Assembly: GCA_025454915.1 (NCBI GenBank)
Contig: JALONN010000023.1
Location: forward strand, 1-47,503
From: Raineya sp.
GTDB taxonomy: Bacteria; Bacteroidota; Bacteroidia; Cytophagales; Thermonemataceae
Length of the DNA: 47,503 bases
Direction: 5' to 3'
Below, in pieces: positions 8,581 through 17,040 of this stretch (position 1 is its first letter; each line of letters starts with the position of its first letter). Made by a program: the position numbers and the translations under genes. Below the pieces are notes generated by a model. That model did not search any database and was not told the DNA's origin. It was given only the letters and a program-made list of their open reading frames with translations.

Positions 8581-8602
8581 TAAAACAGAAAAAATAAAAC
8601 TT

Positions 8603-8992
8603 ATGGATAGAATATTGTTCTCACTTATCTTGATTCTTCTATATAGCTGTTCTCAAAATAGAGCTAAAGAAGAAAATAAAGATACTTCTGTAAAAACAGA
8701 GCAATTACCAGAGACTAAAGCAAAAACTCAAGAATTAGATTCCTCAGAAAAAGGAAACTTTGAGGTTAAAATTATTTCTTCCCAAGAAAATACCTTTGGT
8801 TACGAAATTTGGATAGATGGTCAAAAAACTATTATTCAAAAAACTATCCCAAGTGTACAAGGCAACAAAGGTTTTACTACTCAAGAGAAGGCTAAAAAAG
8901 TAGCTGAACTGGTTATTTCGAAAATAAAGAAAAATCAAATGCCTCCTTCAGTAAACCAAAGAGAGTTAGACAGTTTGGGTATCATGAAGTAA
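8603..8992 (+). CDS. DUF4907-like lipoprotein
   Basis: A 129-residue product with lipoprotein signal (LYSCS), a Lys/Glu-rich linker (about 20-50) and a compact C-terminal domain: FGYEIWIDGQKTIIQ, then IPSVQGNKGFTT, then AEKV-like AKKVAELVISKI, then MPPSV and ELDSLGI. This pattern matches my memory of the DUF4907 family of Bacteroidota. Function unknown. Position directly after the kelch lipoprotein suggests the two act together at the outer membrane. Confidence 0.65.
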   Translation: MDRILFSLILILLYSCSQNRAKEENKDTSVKTEQLPETKAKTQELDSSEKGNFEVKIISSQENTFGYEIWIDGQKTIIQKTIPSVQGNKGFTTQEKAKKVAELVISKIKKNQMPPSVNQRELDSLGIMK

Positions 8993-9010
8993 AACAAGCA
9001 TTGATAGATT

Positions 9011-9044
9011 AAAAACATCCATTACTTTAAATGGATGTTTTTTG
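9011..9044 (+). terminator. Rho-independent terminator
   Basis: A 12-bp stem (AAAACATCCATT, paired with AATGGATGTTTT) with a 6-base loop runs into a T run, 19 bases after the DUF4907-like gene. It ends the surface-protein group. Confidence 0.85.
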
Positions 9045-9119
9045 TATTTTACTATAAATTGAGGTTCTCGTTCCTAAATTCTTCACAAAGAGATAAGTGT
9101 TACAACATTTAATTATTGG

Positions 9120-9183
9120 AATTATGTAACTTTTTAATTAAAAAATTACATAATTGATTAGATATAATAAATATTCTAATCAA
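9120..9183. repeat. Long near-perfect palindrome with overlapping dyad
   Basis: 9120-9155 is a 36-base palindrome with a single mismatched pair: outer arms AATTATGTAA / TTACATAATT and inner TTTTT-AATT-AAAAA. The right arm overlaps a second dyad, TTGATTAGA (9154-9162) and TCTAATCAA (9175-9183). No gene is seen here. It could be an operator for the operon that starts at 9668, a cruciform-forming site or the relic of a mobile element end. Confidence 0.6.
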
Positions 9184-9246
9184 CTAAAAATGAATATTCT
9201 TTTTTAAAAACATCCTATAAAAACTATTTTATTACACCATGCAAAA

Positions 9247-9263
9247 ATCAGGGATTCCCTGAT
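9247..9263. repeat. 17-base dyad ATCAGGGA-t-TCCCTGAT
   Basis: Two perfect 8-base arms around a single T in a non-coding stretch. The size and symmetry fit a dimeric transcription factor operator. It is far (about 400 bases) from the conflict operon start, but only about 155 bases from a small reading frame. The remainder of 8993-9418 contains AT-rich sequence with no other feature that I can support. Confidence 0.4.
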
Positions 9264-9418
9264 GCATAGGACTTTTTTATTACTTAAATTGAAAGGGAAA
9301 ATTTATGATTCTTTTAGATTCTTCTTTTTTAAAAATAAGCAAAATGGATAAAAAATTGGTTTTGTTAATGAAATAAATACTCTTTGTTTTTAAAATACAC
9401 ATTTTGCTTTGGACTACT

Positions 9419-9604
9419 ATGTTCCTTGGCCGTGAAGATTTTTTAAAAGAATTTTGTCAAGAACATGGATTTAGTTTACTCTGTACCATATATGGTGAAA
9501 AAATGATTGTCAAAAAAAAGCATAAAAGTTTGATACATTATGGTTTGTTTGGGTTTAATGGAAATTACCTTTTCAAACAATATAAAACAAAGAAAGAGAC
9601 TTAG
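9419..9604 (+). CDS. Possible small protein (61 residues)
   Basis: The reading frame from the ATG at 9419 (a TTG at 9404 is in frame) gives a basic peptide MFLGREDFLKEFCQEHG...KKKHKSLIHYG. No family is recognised, and there is no signal peptide. It lies 63 bases before the conflict operon. It might be a small regulator or a decayed gene fragment; coding status is doubtful. Confidence 0.25.
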   Translation: MFLGREDFLKEFCQEHGFSLLCTIYGEKMIVKKKHKSLIHYGLFGFNGNYLFKQYKTKKET

Positions 9605-9667
9605 AATGCTAATTGTCTAATTTTTGAACTTTATAAATCTTTCTAATCTAAACTAAAAATTTAAATT

Positions 9668-10786
9668 ATGCCAGAACAAACTTTTTATCAAAAATTTGAA
9701 GGCTATTGGAGGGAGCCCAATAAGAGCGGGCTCCCAAATAAATCTGGTGTATATTGTGTTTATTCATGTACATACCATGAAGAAAAGAAGAGTGTTACTA
9801 TTCATCAACTTATTTATATTGGAGAATCTGAAGATATACACAAAAGAGTTGCAAACCATGAAAAACATACAAAATGGCTTACATATCTGGAATCAGGTAA
9901 CCAACTTTGTTATAGTTATACACTTGTAGATGCTATTTTTCGTAATAGAGTTGAAGCAGCATTGATATACAAACATAAGCCACCCGCAAATATTGAGTAT
10001 AAAGATAGTTTTCCCTTTGATAAAACATTTATAAAAACATATGGAGATAATGCCAAAATAGAATTTATGCTAGACCAATACATCCTTGACACAACATCTC
10101 AGTTTTCATATTCCCCACAAGAAATAAAGAATATTGAACAAACTAAGAATCATCTTAATGCTATTATTAACAATGTGACTGATTTTGAAAAACCTTTTTT
10201 GGGAGGATCATATAAACGAGGCACAATGGTTAAAGGTATCAGTGATGTGGATGTTTACTTTAGATATATAGGAACAGGGAATTCTCAAGCAGCTCTTGTG
10301 AAGCTAAAAAAATGTTTAACAGACACTTATCATGACGCAATTATCAAGCAAGATAAGCCCTCGATTCTTGTTGATTTTAATAAAATCCCATTGAATATCA
10401 CACCATATAAAGAAGACTCCAAGGGAAATTTAAGCATACCAGATAAGTTGCTTCTGTATTGGGACAATGTGAAATTTGGAGACCTTGAAAAGAAAGTGGA
10501 TTTGTTGAGAGCAAAAGATGTCAACTTGATTGAATTGATTAAAATTTTAAAACTTTGGAATAAAAATCACAATAAAGGAATAAAAAATTTTAAGATTGAA
10601 GAAAATGTATGTGCTTTATTCCTATCATATTATTCAGATTCTGACACCATATCTGATTGGATTTTGAGTTACTTTAAAAATAATAGTTATACAACAGATT
10701 CAAATAAGTTTTCTACATTAATTAAAAACAACTATTCTAATGCTATTTTAAAATCAGAATGGATTAAATTTATAAATAATCAATAA
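9668..10786 (+). CDS. GIY-YIG domain fused to CD-NTase-like nucleotidyltransferase
   Basis: Residues 25-110 look like a GIY-YIG nuclease domain: GVY (27-29), YIG (50-52), then R60 in EDIHKRVANHEK, E96 in RVEAALI and N108 in PPANIEY, so all expected catalytic positions appear present. Residues about 130-372 look like a cGAS/DncV-type (CD-NTase/OAS fold) nucleotidyltransferase: LGGSYKRGTMVKGISDVDVYF gives GGS (179-181), GT (185-186) and SDVD with D193 and D195. The third acid is D236 in ILVDFNKIPLNITPY. Such enzymes make cyclic oligonucleotide signals after phage infection and switch on an effector. The next gene starts only 3 bases later and encodes a membrane effector. A nuclease fused to the synthase is unusual; it may act as sensor, as second effector or as signal control. 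An alternative is a DNA-modifying nucleotidyltransferase. Confidence 0.8.
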   Translation: MPEQTFYQKFEGYWREPNKSGLPNKSGVYCVYSCTYHEEKKSVTIHQLIYIGESEDIHKRVANHEKHTKWLTYLESGNQLCYSYTLVDAIFRNRVEAALIYKHKPPANIEYKDSFPFDKTFIKTYGDNAKIEFMLDQYILDTTSQFSYSPQEIKNIEQTKNHLNAIINNVTDFEKPFLGGSYKRGTMVKGISDVDVYFRYIGTGNSQAALVKLKKCLTDTYHDAIIKQDKPSILVDFNKIPLNITPYKEDSKGNLSIPDKLLLYWDNVKFGDLEKKVDLLRAKDVNLIELIKILKLWNKNHNKGIKNFKIEENVCALFLSYYSDSDTISDWILSYFKNNSYTTDSNKFSTLIKNNYSNAILKSEWIKFINNQ

Positions 10787-10789
10787 TTT

Positions 10790-11593
10790 ATGGCTCAATA
10801 TACACCCCAACAAAATCTTTTCAACACCATTGAAAAATTGCGAGTTACAAGAAACTGGGTATTTTGGGCAATACTTATTTTATCAATTACTCCTGTTATT
10901 TCTAAAGAATTATGCGAAGAGAAATATAAATTTTTTTGTGATATAAACAAAGGCTTAGATTTCATCAATCTTCTAAATATTATAGGCATTTTAGCTTATT
11001 TTACAATTGAAATCATTATAGAATATATACTTTTACCCCTTGCTGAAAGCAAGAGACGAGATGACTTTATTGATAACTCTTTTGGTTCTATTATTTCAAT
11101 CAATAGTTCTGTTGATTATTATGATAATGATGAAGTTAGTATAGGACTTTACAAGACAGCTGTAAATTTATTTGAGAACTGCTTTTTTACTCATTCATTA
11201 GCTAATAAGATGACAGCAGAGAAAATATCTATTGCAAGTTTTGTCTTTATCATCATTTCAATTTTTGCCTATTATGGATTTAAAGATGTACCAATTGCCC
11301 TAACCTTTTTACAGACAATATTTTCAGCAAATATTTTAGGAGGAATCATCAAACATTTAATATTAATTAATTCTTTATCAAAAATCCATGACTCATGGAT
11401 TATGCTGTTTCACACTGAAAATTTAAAGAAAAATATATCCAAATATGAAACACGCATTTATAGATACTGGCTTCAATATGAAACTCTTCATAGTAAAATA
11501 AATCCAAACATCCCATCTAGTCTTTTCAAAAAACACAATCCAACCCTAACTGATGAATGGAAAAAAATAAAATCTCGATATAATATAAGTTAA
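10790..11593 (+). CDS. S-4TM-family putative pore-forming effector
   Basis: Four hydrophobic segments are seen at about residues 22-38, 58-83, 146-163 and 168-193. A polar motif right after the second (SKRRDDFIDNSFG, 87-99) and a cytosolic helical tail follow. The 2+2 topology and the KRRDDFIDNSFG motif fit the S-4TM family, predicted membrane effectors linked to nucleotide-signal conflict systems. The 3-base gap to the nucleotidyltransferase gene implies tight co-translation. Predicted action: on binding the nucleotide signal it disrupts the inner membrane and stops growth of the infected cell. The family call rests on my reading of the motif and topology. Confidence 0.75.
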   Translation: MAQYTPQQNLFNTIEKLRVTRNWVFWAILILSITPVISKELCEEKYKFFCDINKGLDFINLLNIIGILAYFTIEIIIEYILLPLAESKRRDDFIDNSFGSIISINSSVDYYDNDEVSIGLYKTAVNLFENCFFTHSLANKMTAEKISIASFVFIIISIFAYYGFKDVPIALTFLQTIFSANILGGIIKHLILINSLSKIHDSWIMLFHTENLKKNISKYETRIYRYWLQYETLHSKINPNIPSSLFKKHNPTLTDEWKKIKSRYNIS

Positions 11594-11645
11594 GCATAAT
11601 CTAATTGTATTGGGATAACCATGAGGAGAATTTTACATAAAAATT

Positions 11646-12731
11646 ATGATGAGCACAAATAAGTTTTATTATTTAGATGATTTCAATAAAAAGTTATTAT
11701 TGGAGCAACATTTTAGTTATGGAAGATGCATTGATCATGCTAAAGGAATGTGTGGTGAAATCTTTATTTTTGATAAAGGTGAAAATATATATCCACAATA
11801 CACTTGTATAAAAATACCCCAATTAATTAATGGTGTTGATGAAAAAGAAATAGCAAAACGCTTCATCAGAGAACTAGAAATACAATTAACATTTAAACAC
11901 CATAAACTTATTCATTGGGCATTTGATTTCGATTTTTTGTATGCGGCTCCCATGGCTTCATTTAGGTATTGGGGGAATGATTTAGAAAAATTAATTAGAA
12001 TCAATCAATCAAGTTTGATAACAAAACTTTCACTTCTTGTCTACTGCTGTGTTGGATTAAGACATTGCTATAATAAAGGATTGATAGCTCATCAGGATTT
12101 AAAACCAGCGAATATCTTTATTCAGAATATAAAAGATGACTATGATGGATTACCTGATTTGGACATTTATAATCTTGCAATGATAGCTGACTTTGGACTT
12201 GCAAATGCAGCGAAAGAATTAAATATCTTTGATGGATCACGCCCATATAAAGCTCCTGAGCAATGGAATAATCAGGATTTATCAAGTGCAACAGATATTT
12301 TTGCTTTAGGAGTAATTCTTTATGAATTGATTACAAATGGCTATCATCCAATAGGCATCAAACTAAGTGATTTTTGGCCAAAAAGTCAGGGTAATAATTC
12401 TAAAAAATACGAAGGGTCAGAGCCTTGGAAAAAATGGGTTAAAAATGGCTGTAAAATACAAGCATTGAATAATATAAATGTTCCCAAAGATATATTGGTC
12501 TTTATTGAACAAATGCTTTCTAGAGATGCTTCTCTTAGACCAAGTATTAATGATGTTATTGAGTTTTTACTCAAACAAGTAAATGATATAAGTTCAGAGA
12601 GCTATATTCAATTGAATTTCCTTATTAATCATTATGAAGAATATTCTCTTAAAACATATAGTTTAGAAACTGACTGGCCATATCTCTTTGATAAATGGAT
12701 TAAATTTAAAAAACAGATTGATTTATTGTAA
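11646..12731 (+). CDS. Hanks-type serine/threonine protein kinase
   Basis: A complete kinase domain fills about residues 25-320. The ATP-anchoring Lys is in CIKIP (K56) and the alpha-C Glu in RELEIQ (E76). The catalytic loop is HQDLKPAN (D151, K153, N156), the metal-binding motif DFG (182-184) and the activation end APE (203-205). HQD in place of HRD removes the Arg that usually contacts the phosphorylated activation loop, so it may not need loop phosphorylation. No membrane segment or extra sensor domain is seen; the last 40 residues are helical. It starts 52 bases after the S-4TM gene and is probably in the same operon. The role may be to phosphorylate the effector or the large HNH-TPR protein downstream. 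Either of the two first Met codons could be the start. Confidence 0.85.
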   Translation: MMSTNKFYYLDDFNKKLLLEQHFSYGRCIDHAKGMCGEIFIFDKGENIYPQYTCIKIPQLINGVDEKEIAKRFIRELEIQLTFKHHKLIHWAFDFDFLYAAPMASFRYWGNDLEKLIRINQSSLITKLSLLVYCCVGLRHCYNKGLIAHQDLKPANIFIQNIKDDYDGLPDLDIYNLAMIADFGLANAAKELNIFDGSRPYKAPEQWNNQDLSSATDIFALGVILYELITNGYHPIGIKLSDFWPKSQGNNSKKYEGSEPWKKWVKNGCKIQALNNINVPKDILVFIEQMLSRDASLRPSINDVIEFLLKQVNDISSESYIQLNFLINHYEEYSLKTYSLETDWPYLFDKWIKFKKQIDLL

Positions 12732-12772
12732 TCAATAATACTGAAGCTAGTAATTAATAAAATGGAATTTTA

Positions 12773-15700
12773 ATGGAAACACCCAAAAGACTTGCTCCCA
12801 CTACTGAAACTTTACGTTTTTTATTTGCAAAATCAGGAAATCAATGTGCATTTCCTGATTGTAAACATCCTCTTATTGATGAGGAGCATAATTTCATAGC
12901 TGAAGTATGTCATATTGAGGACGCAATGCCAGGTGGTCGATTTAATCCAAATATGACTAATGAAGAAAGAAGAAACTATAAAAACCTAGTTCTTTTTTGT
13001 CATCGTCATCATGTTCAAACTGCCAATATAGAAAAATTCTCTGTTTCTGATTTACGGCAAATGAAAACACAACATGAAGCTCATTTCTTAGAAGAAGATG
13101 ATTTTGTTGTTGATGAAGGTATTTTAATCAATATTTTTAATGATTTAGAAGGAATAAAAGCTAATACGGCTGAAATTTTAAAGGCTACATATCAACAAAC
13201 TATTCAACTTGACAGAATGGAGGCTTTATTGTTATCGTTAGGACGAGAAACAAATGTCAAAGAAAGCCATTATTCCAATGAAATAAATCGAATAGTTCAA
13301 TTAAGAGATTCTAACAATCAACAAACAGTTTTACAACTTTTGGGTGATTTTAGAAAAAAAGAATGGGGGAACCTTAATAATTCGGAAAAATATAAGTTGA
13401 TTGCCAATATAGGTATTTGTTATATAGAAGTGGGCGAGGAGGAAAAAGGAGCAAAACATTTCATCGACTTAATAAACTACAATTCAGACAATGACAAAGC
13501 ACTTGGTTTTATTGCAGTAGGATATTCTCTCCAAGGAAAACCAACAGAAGCACGCAAGTATATAGATAAAGCTATTTCAAAAGATACTAAAAATATCAAT
13601 GCTTATTTAGCATTAATTGAATTGGAAAAAGATAACTCAACCATTTCAGAAATTCTTAATCAAATCCCATCAGAACTACACAATACACCAGAAATTGCTT
13701 ATTCAATTGGAAGTTTGGCAAGATATCAGAATGATTTTAATACTGCTATTACTTGGCTTCAAAATGCTTTAAATATAACTGAAAAGAACTTTGGACAGCT
13801 CAAAGCAACATTAGCAGCAACGATTTTAGATACTATCAGTAACCCATTTCAAATCATAATGGGTCAACTTAGCATTGAGTCAAGAAATAAAATTAAATAC
13901 TGTATTCAGCTGTTTACAGAAGCTTGGGATGAGTATAAAGATTCTGATTTAAGAAAATCCAAAGCCTGGCTTTTAATAAATAGAGGAGTAGCCAAAAAGT
14001 TTCTCAAAGATTTTGAAGGAGCATTTGCTGATATGAAATATGCTATCAGTATCTCAGGAAATGATTATTTGGCATTAAGGCATCTAGCTATTCTTGACAT
14101 TCAGATGAATAACTTAGATGAAGCTATGGAAATACTTAAACAGTTAAAATTAATTGAAAATCAAGAAGATAAAGATGATATCAGTATTGAATTATTGGAG
14201 GCTGAGATACTCTTAAAAAAGAAAAATTATACCCAAGCTATAGAAATACTAAAAATCCTTCTTCAAAATTCCTCTAATCCAAGAATTATAGAGGAATTGC
14301 ATAATCACTTGATATTAGCATATCTATCCACAAATCGCTGGGAGGAAGCTGAAAAGTTTAGTTTATCCATTATTGAAGAAGAATCTAACCATTTAGGAGG
14401 GTATATCAATGCTTCAAAAGTTTATTTTCATTTAAATAAATCTGATAAAGCCTTGAATTTTCTAAACAAAGCCTATGAATTAATAACCAAAGAAACTCAC
14501 CATGCAGATATACAAGACTTGGCTTATGAGTATGTCAAACACAAAGATTATATAAAGGCAAGCCAAATATTAGAACTTATTACTGATACAAAAATATATA
14601 CTGATTTAAGCAGTTCATTGTTGTGGGCTTATTATAAAGCTGGTGAATATGGCAAGGCTTTAAAGTTGTGTCAAACCATTAGAGAAAATCATGGTCCAGT
14701 GGATGAAGTTGCTGATATTCAAAGTAGTATTTATGAATCAATAGGAGATTTGTCAAAAGCAATAGAGGTTTGTGAAGAATATTTAAGTGTATATCCTGAT
14801 GGACAACGAATTAGAATCAGACTTGCTCTCATTTTTACTCGTCTCAGGGAATATGATAAAGTAAAAGAAAAACTTAATAGCCTAAACGCTCTAGGTGAGC
14901 TTCCATATATAGTTTTATATCAATTGGCCTATTTACATATATGTGTAGGCAATTATGAAAAAGGTCTAGAGATTGCCTATGAAACTAGAAGAAAAAATAT
15001 CAATAATGGAAATGCTCACCTAAAATATGTTGGCTTGTTAATGGATTCAAAAAGTGCATTGGAACCATTTTATAAAATCCAAAAAGTTAGTATAAATACT
15101 GCTGTTAAAGTAAGGGATGAACAAGGAAATATATATACATATTATATTTTAGAATCCTCTGAAACCCCTTCCCAAAAGGAACTTCTTTCTACAGAACTAC
15201 TTGCTCAAACTTTAATGGGTTTAGAAATTGGGGATGTAGCAGAAATATCACGTTCATTTGGTGAGCCTCAAAAGTTTGAAGTGTTAGGCATCCTTCATAA
15301 GTATAATTATGCCCTACTGGAGAGTACAGATTTATTAAATACTAGATTTGTGGATATTCAGGGTTTTAGGGTATTTGACTTTAAGCCAACAGGTAACATC
15401 AGACAAGACTTAAAACCTCTTTTTGATACTATTGATCAAGATGAATATTTTGATAAACAATTACAAGAATATTATCATCAAGGCTTATTCACAATAGGGG
15501 CTTGTGCTAAAATGAAGGGTTTAAACCCTATTGAATTCTGGTCTGTTGCTGTAAGGAATTCAGATTATGGAATTCAATCTTTATATTTAACAGATCCTAT
15601 AAACTTTTCAGTAACTCAGGTTGTACTAAATAAAGAAACAAGTATTGTAATTGATCTTATCAGCCTCTTAACCTTAGCTTCTCTCAAAAAATTGGAGCTA

Positions 15701-16567
15701 TTAGAAATCGTTTCATGCAAAAAACTTATTGCATCATCATCTATTGAATGTATTAGCGATTTTATGCGAGGCTTTGATGGTATAGGTTCAAAAGAGCATA
15801 TTAGAATTGGGAAAGTAAATGGAAAATATGTGAGAGAGTCAATTAGTGAAGAACGAATTTTAAATAACCAGATGCATTACGAGGCTTTATTAATATGGAT
15901 TAAAAATAATTGTGAAGTAGTTCCTTGTAATGAGGCTCTTGTAATGAATGCATTTCAAAAAGAACAGTTTGATTCAACTTTGGGAAAACCTTTCATAGAT
16001 TCTATTCTCATATCTAAGGAATATCAATGTTTCCTTCTTGCAGATGAGAGAAGTTTAAGGTCTATAGCCTTCTATGACTTTCAGGTTAAGGGATTCTCTA
16101 CTTTTGCACTTATAGATTATTACTTGAAAAAAGAGCAGATTAATATATCTACATACAATGAAATAGTGTTAGCATTCATTGAAATGAATTATAGATATTT
16201 ACCTGTGAATGCTGAAATACTAATGAAATGTGTTGAGAAAGCTGACTACCTACCAAGATTTCCATTAGACCTTGCATTGGAAACATTGGGACACTCCATC
16301 AGTAATGAAGATAATGCCATTCTTATAGCCACAGATTTCTTTTTTTATATTTGTGGTTATATTGAAATCCCTCAGTTGCGTTTGAATTTGATTCTAGCAG
16401 TATTGGAAATTCTATGTAAAGGACGAGATTTTATCACCATTCTTCGTAAACTATTGCCAGCTATAGAAATTAGATTTAGAGTTTTACAACCACAAAAAGA
16501 CGATGTGATAAAAATTATAAAAGCTTATATTAATATGAGACAGCAATCATTATTTGAACTTATTTAG
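12773..16567 (+). CDS. HNH - TPR array - GreA/B-C-like - PIN-like multidomain protein
   Basis: A 1264-residue protein. Residues 15-105 form an HNH nuclease with a zinc knuckle: C25/C30, H47 in CHIEDA, R56 and N58 in GGRFNPN, then NLVLFCHRHH (N71, C76, H79/H80). Residues about 180-770 are helical TPR repeats (for example AIEILKILLQNSSNPRI, KALNFLNKAYELI, SKAIEVCEEYLSVYPDG). Residues about 771-850 (VKVRDEQGNIYTYYIL ... LMGLEIGDVAEI ... KFEVLGI) resemble the C-terminal domain of GreA/GreB. Residues about 945-1140 look like a PIN nuclease: IVIDLISLLTLASL (D961), FIDSILIS (D1076), LLADERSLRSIA (D1091, E1092). It thus has two potential nucleases separated by a scaffold. It probably acts as target-sensing or killing component of the operon. 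The domain limits are estimates. Confidence 0.75.
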   Translation: METPKRLAPTTETLRFLFAKSGNQCAFPDCKHPLIDEEHNFIAEVCHIEDAMPGGRFNPNMTNEERRNYKNLVLFCHRHHVQTANIEKFSVSDLRQMKTQHEAHFLEEDDFVVDEGILINIFNDLEGIKANTAEILKATYQQTIQLDRMEALLLSLGRETNVKESHYSNEINRIVQLRDSNNQQTVLQLLGDFRKKEWGNLNNSEKYKLIANIGICYIEVGEEEKGAKHFIDLINYNSDNDKALGFIAVGYSLQGKPTEARKYIDKAISKDTKNINAYLALIELEKDNSTISEILNQIPSELHNTPEIAYSIGSLARYQNDFNTAITWLQNALNITEKNFGQLKATLAATILDTISNPFQIIMGQLSIESRNKIKYCIQLFTEAWDEYKDSDLRKSKAWLLINRGVAKKFLKDFEGAFADMKYAISISGNDYLALRHLAILDIQMNNLDEAMEILKQLKLIENQEDKDDISIELLEAEILLKKKNYTQAIEILKILLQNSSNPRIIEELHNHLILAYLSTNRWEEAEKFSLSIIEEESNHLGGYINASKVYFHLNKSDKALNFLNKAYELITKETHHADIQDLAYEYVKHKDYIKASQILELITDTKIYTDLSSSLLWAYYKAGEYGKALKLCQTIRENHGPVDEVADIQSSIYESIGDLSKAIEVCEEYLSVYPDGQRIRIRLALIFTRLREYDKVKEKLNSLNALGELPYIVLYQLAYLHICVGNYEKGLEIAYETRRKNINNGNAHLKYVGLLMDSKSALEPFYKIQKVSINTAVKVRDEQGNIYTYYILESSETPSQKELLSTELLAQTLMGLEIGDVAEISRSFGEPQKFEVLGILHKYNYALLESTDLLNTRFVDIQGFRVFDFKPTGNIRQDLKPLFDTIDQDEYFDKQLQEYYHQGLFTIGACAKMKGLNPIEFWSVAVRNSDYGIQSLYLTDPINFSVTQVVLNKETSIVIDLISLLTLASLKKLELLEIVSCKKLIASSSIECISDFMRGFDGIGSKEHIRIGKVNGKYVRESISEERILNNQMHYEALLIWIKNNCEVVPCNEALVMNAFQKEQFDSTLGKPFIDSILISKEYQCFLLADERSLRSIAFYDFQVKGFSTFALIDYYLKKEQINISTYNEIVLAFIEMNYRYLPVNAEILMKCVEKADYLPRFPLDLALETLGHSISNEDNAILIATDFFFYICGYIEIPQLRLNLILAVLEILCKGRDFITILRKLLPAIEIRFRVLQPQKDDVIKIIKAYINMRQQSLFELI

Positions 16568-16589
16568 ATGTTTATTAAAACTAAAAATT

Positions 16590-16931
16590 ATGAAAGGAAA
16601 TATTAATTTAACCTCGAGCCAAAAGATAAGTTCCATTTCTATAAATGGCTATTTTAAAATTACTATTACACATATTTATGTAAACTCTTTGATAAATAAA
16701 GAATGGACATCTATTCTTAGTAAATGTAATCCAACAATTGAATGTAACCTGCTTGAAAAAAGAATCAACTTCCATAATATAGATAAAGATGCTATTCAAC
16801 CAGTATTTCTCATGAATATAGAGATAGATATTTTTCAAAATCATCATCAGTTATCTTTTGAGTTATTCTTTGAGAGAGAACCTGAAGAAGAAATATCTAT
16901 GATGATTTTTTATGATTTGAAATCTGAATAA
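16590..16931 (+). CDS. Small hypothetical protein at the end of the conflict operon
   Basis: The ATG at 16590 gives 113 residues; an in-frame ATG at 16554 lies inside the preceding gene and is less likely. The product alternates beta-like strands (ISSISINGYFKITITHIYV, VFLMNIEIDIF, QLSFELFFE) and ends acidic (REPEEE ... DLKSE). No family is recognised and no membrane segment is seen. The 22-base gap to the HNH-TPR gene suggests co-transcription. It may be a small immunity, chaperone or adaptor protein. Confidence 0.55.
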   Translation: MKGNINLTSSQKISSISINGYFKITITHIYVNSLINKEWTSILSKCNPTIECNLLEKRINFHNIDKDAIQPVFLMNIEIDIFQNHHQLSFELFFEREPEEEISMMIFYDLKSE

Positions 16932-17040
16932 AATACTTTTGCTTTAAATTTGTTGAAATAAACTTGTATTTTAGTTGTTATAGCTAACTATTTATTTTGC
17001 TTTTAAGCATTTAATTCTACATATCAGAAAAACTTATCTT

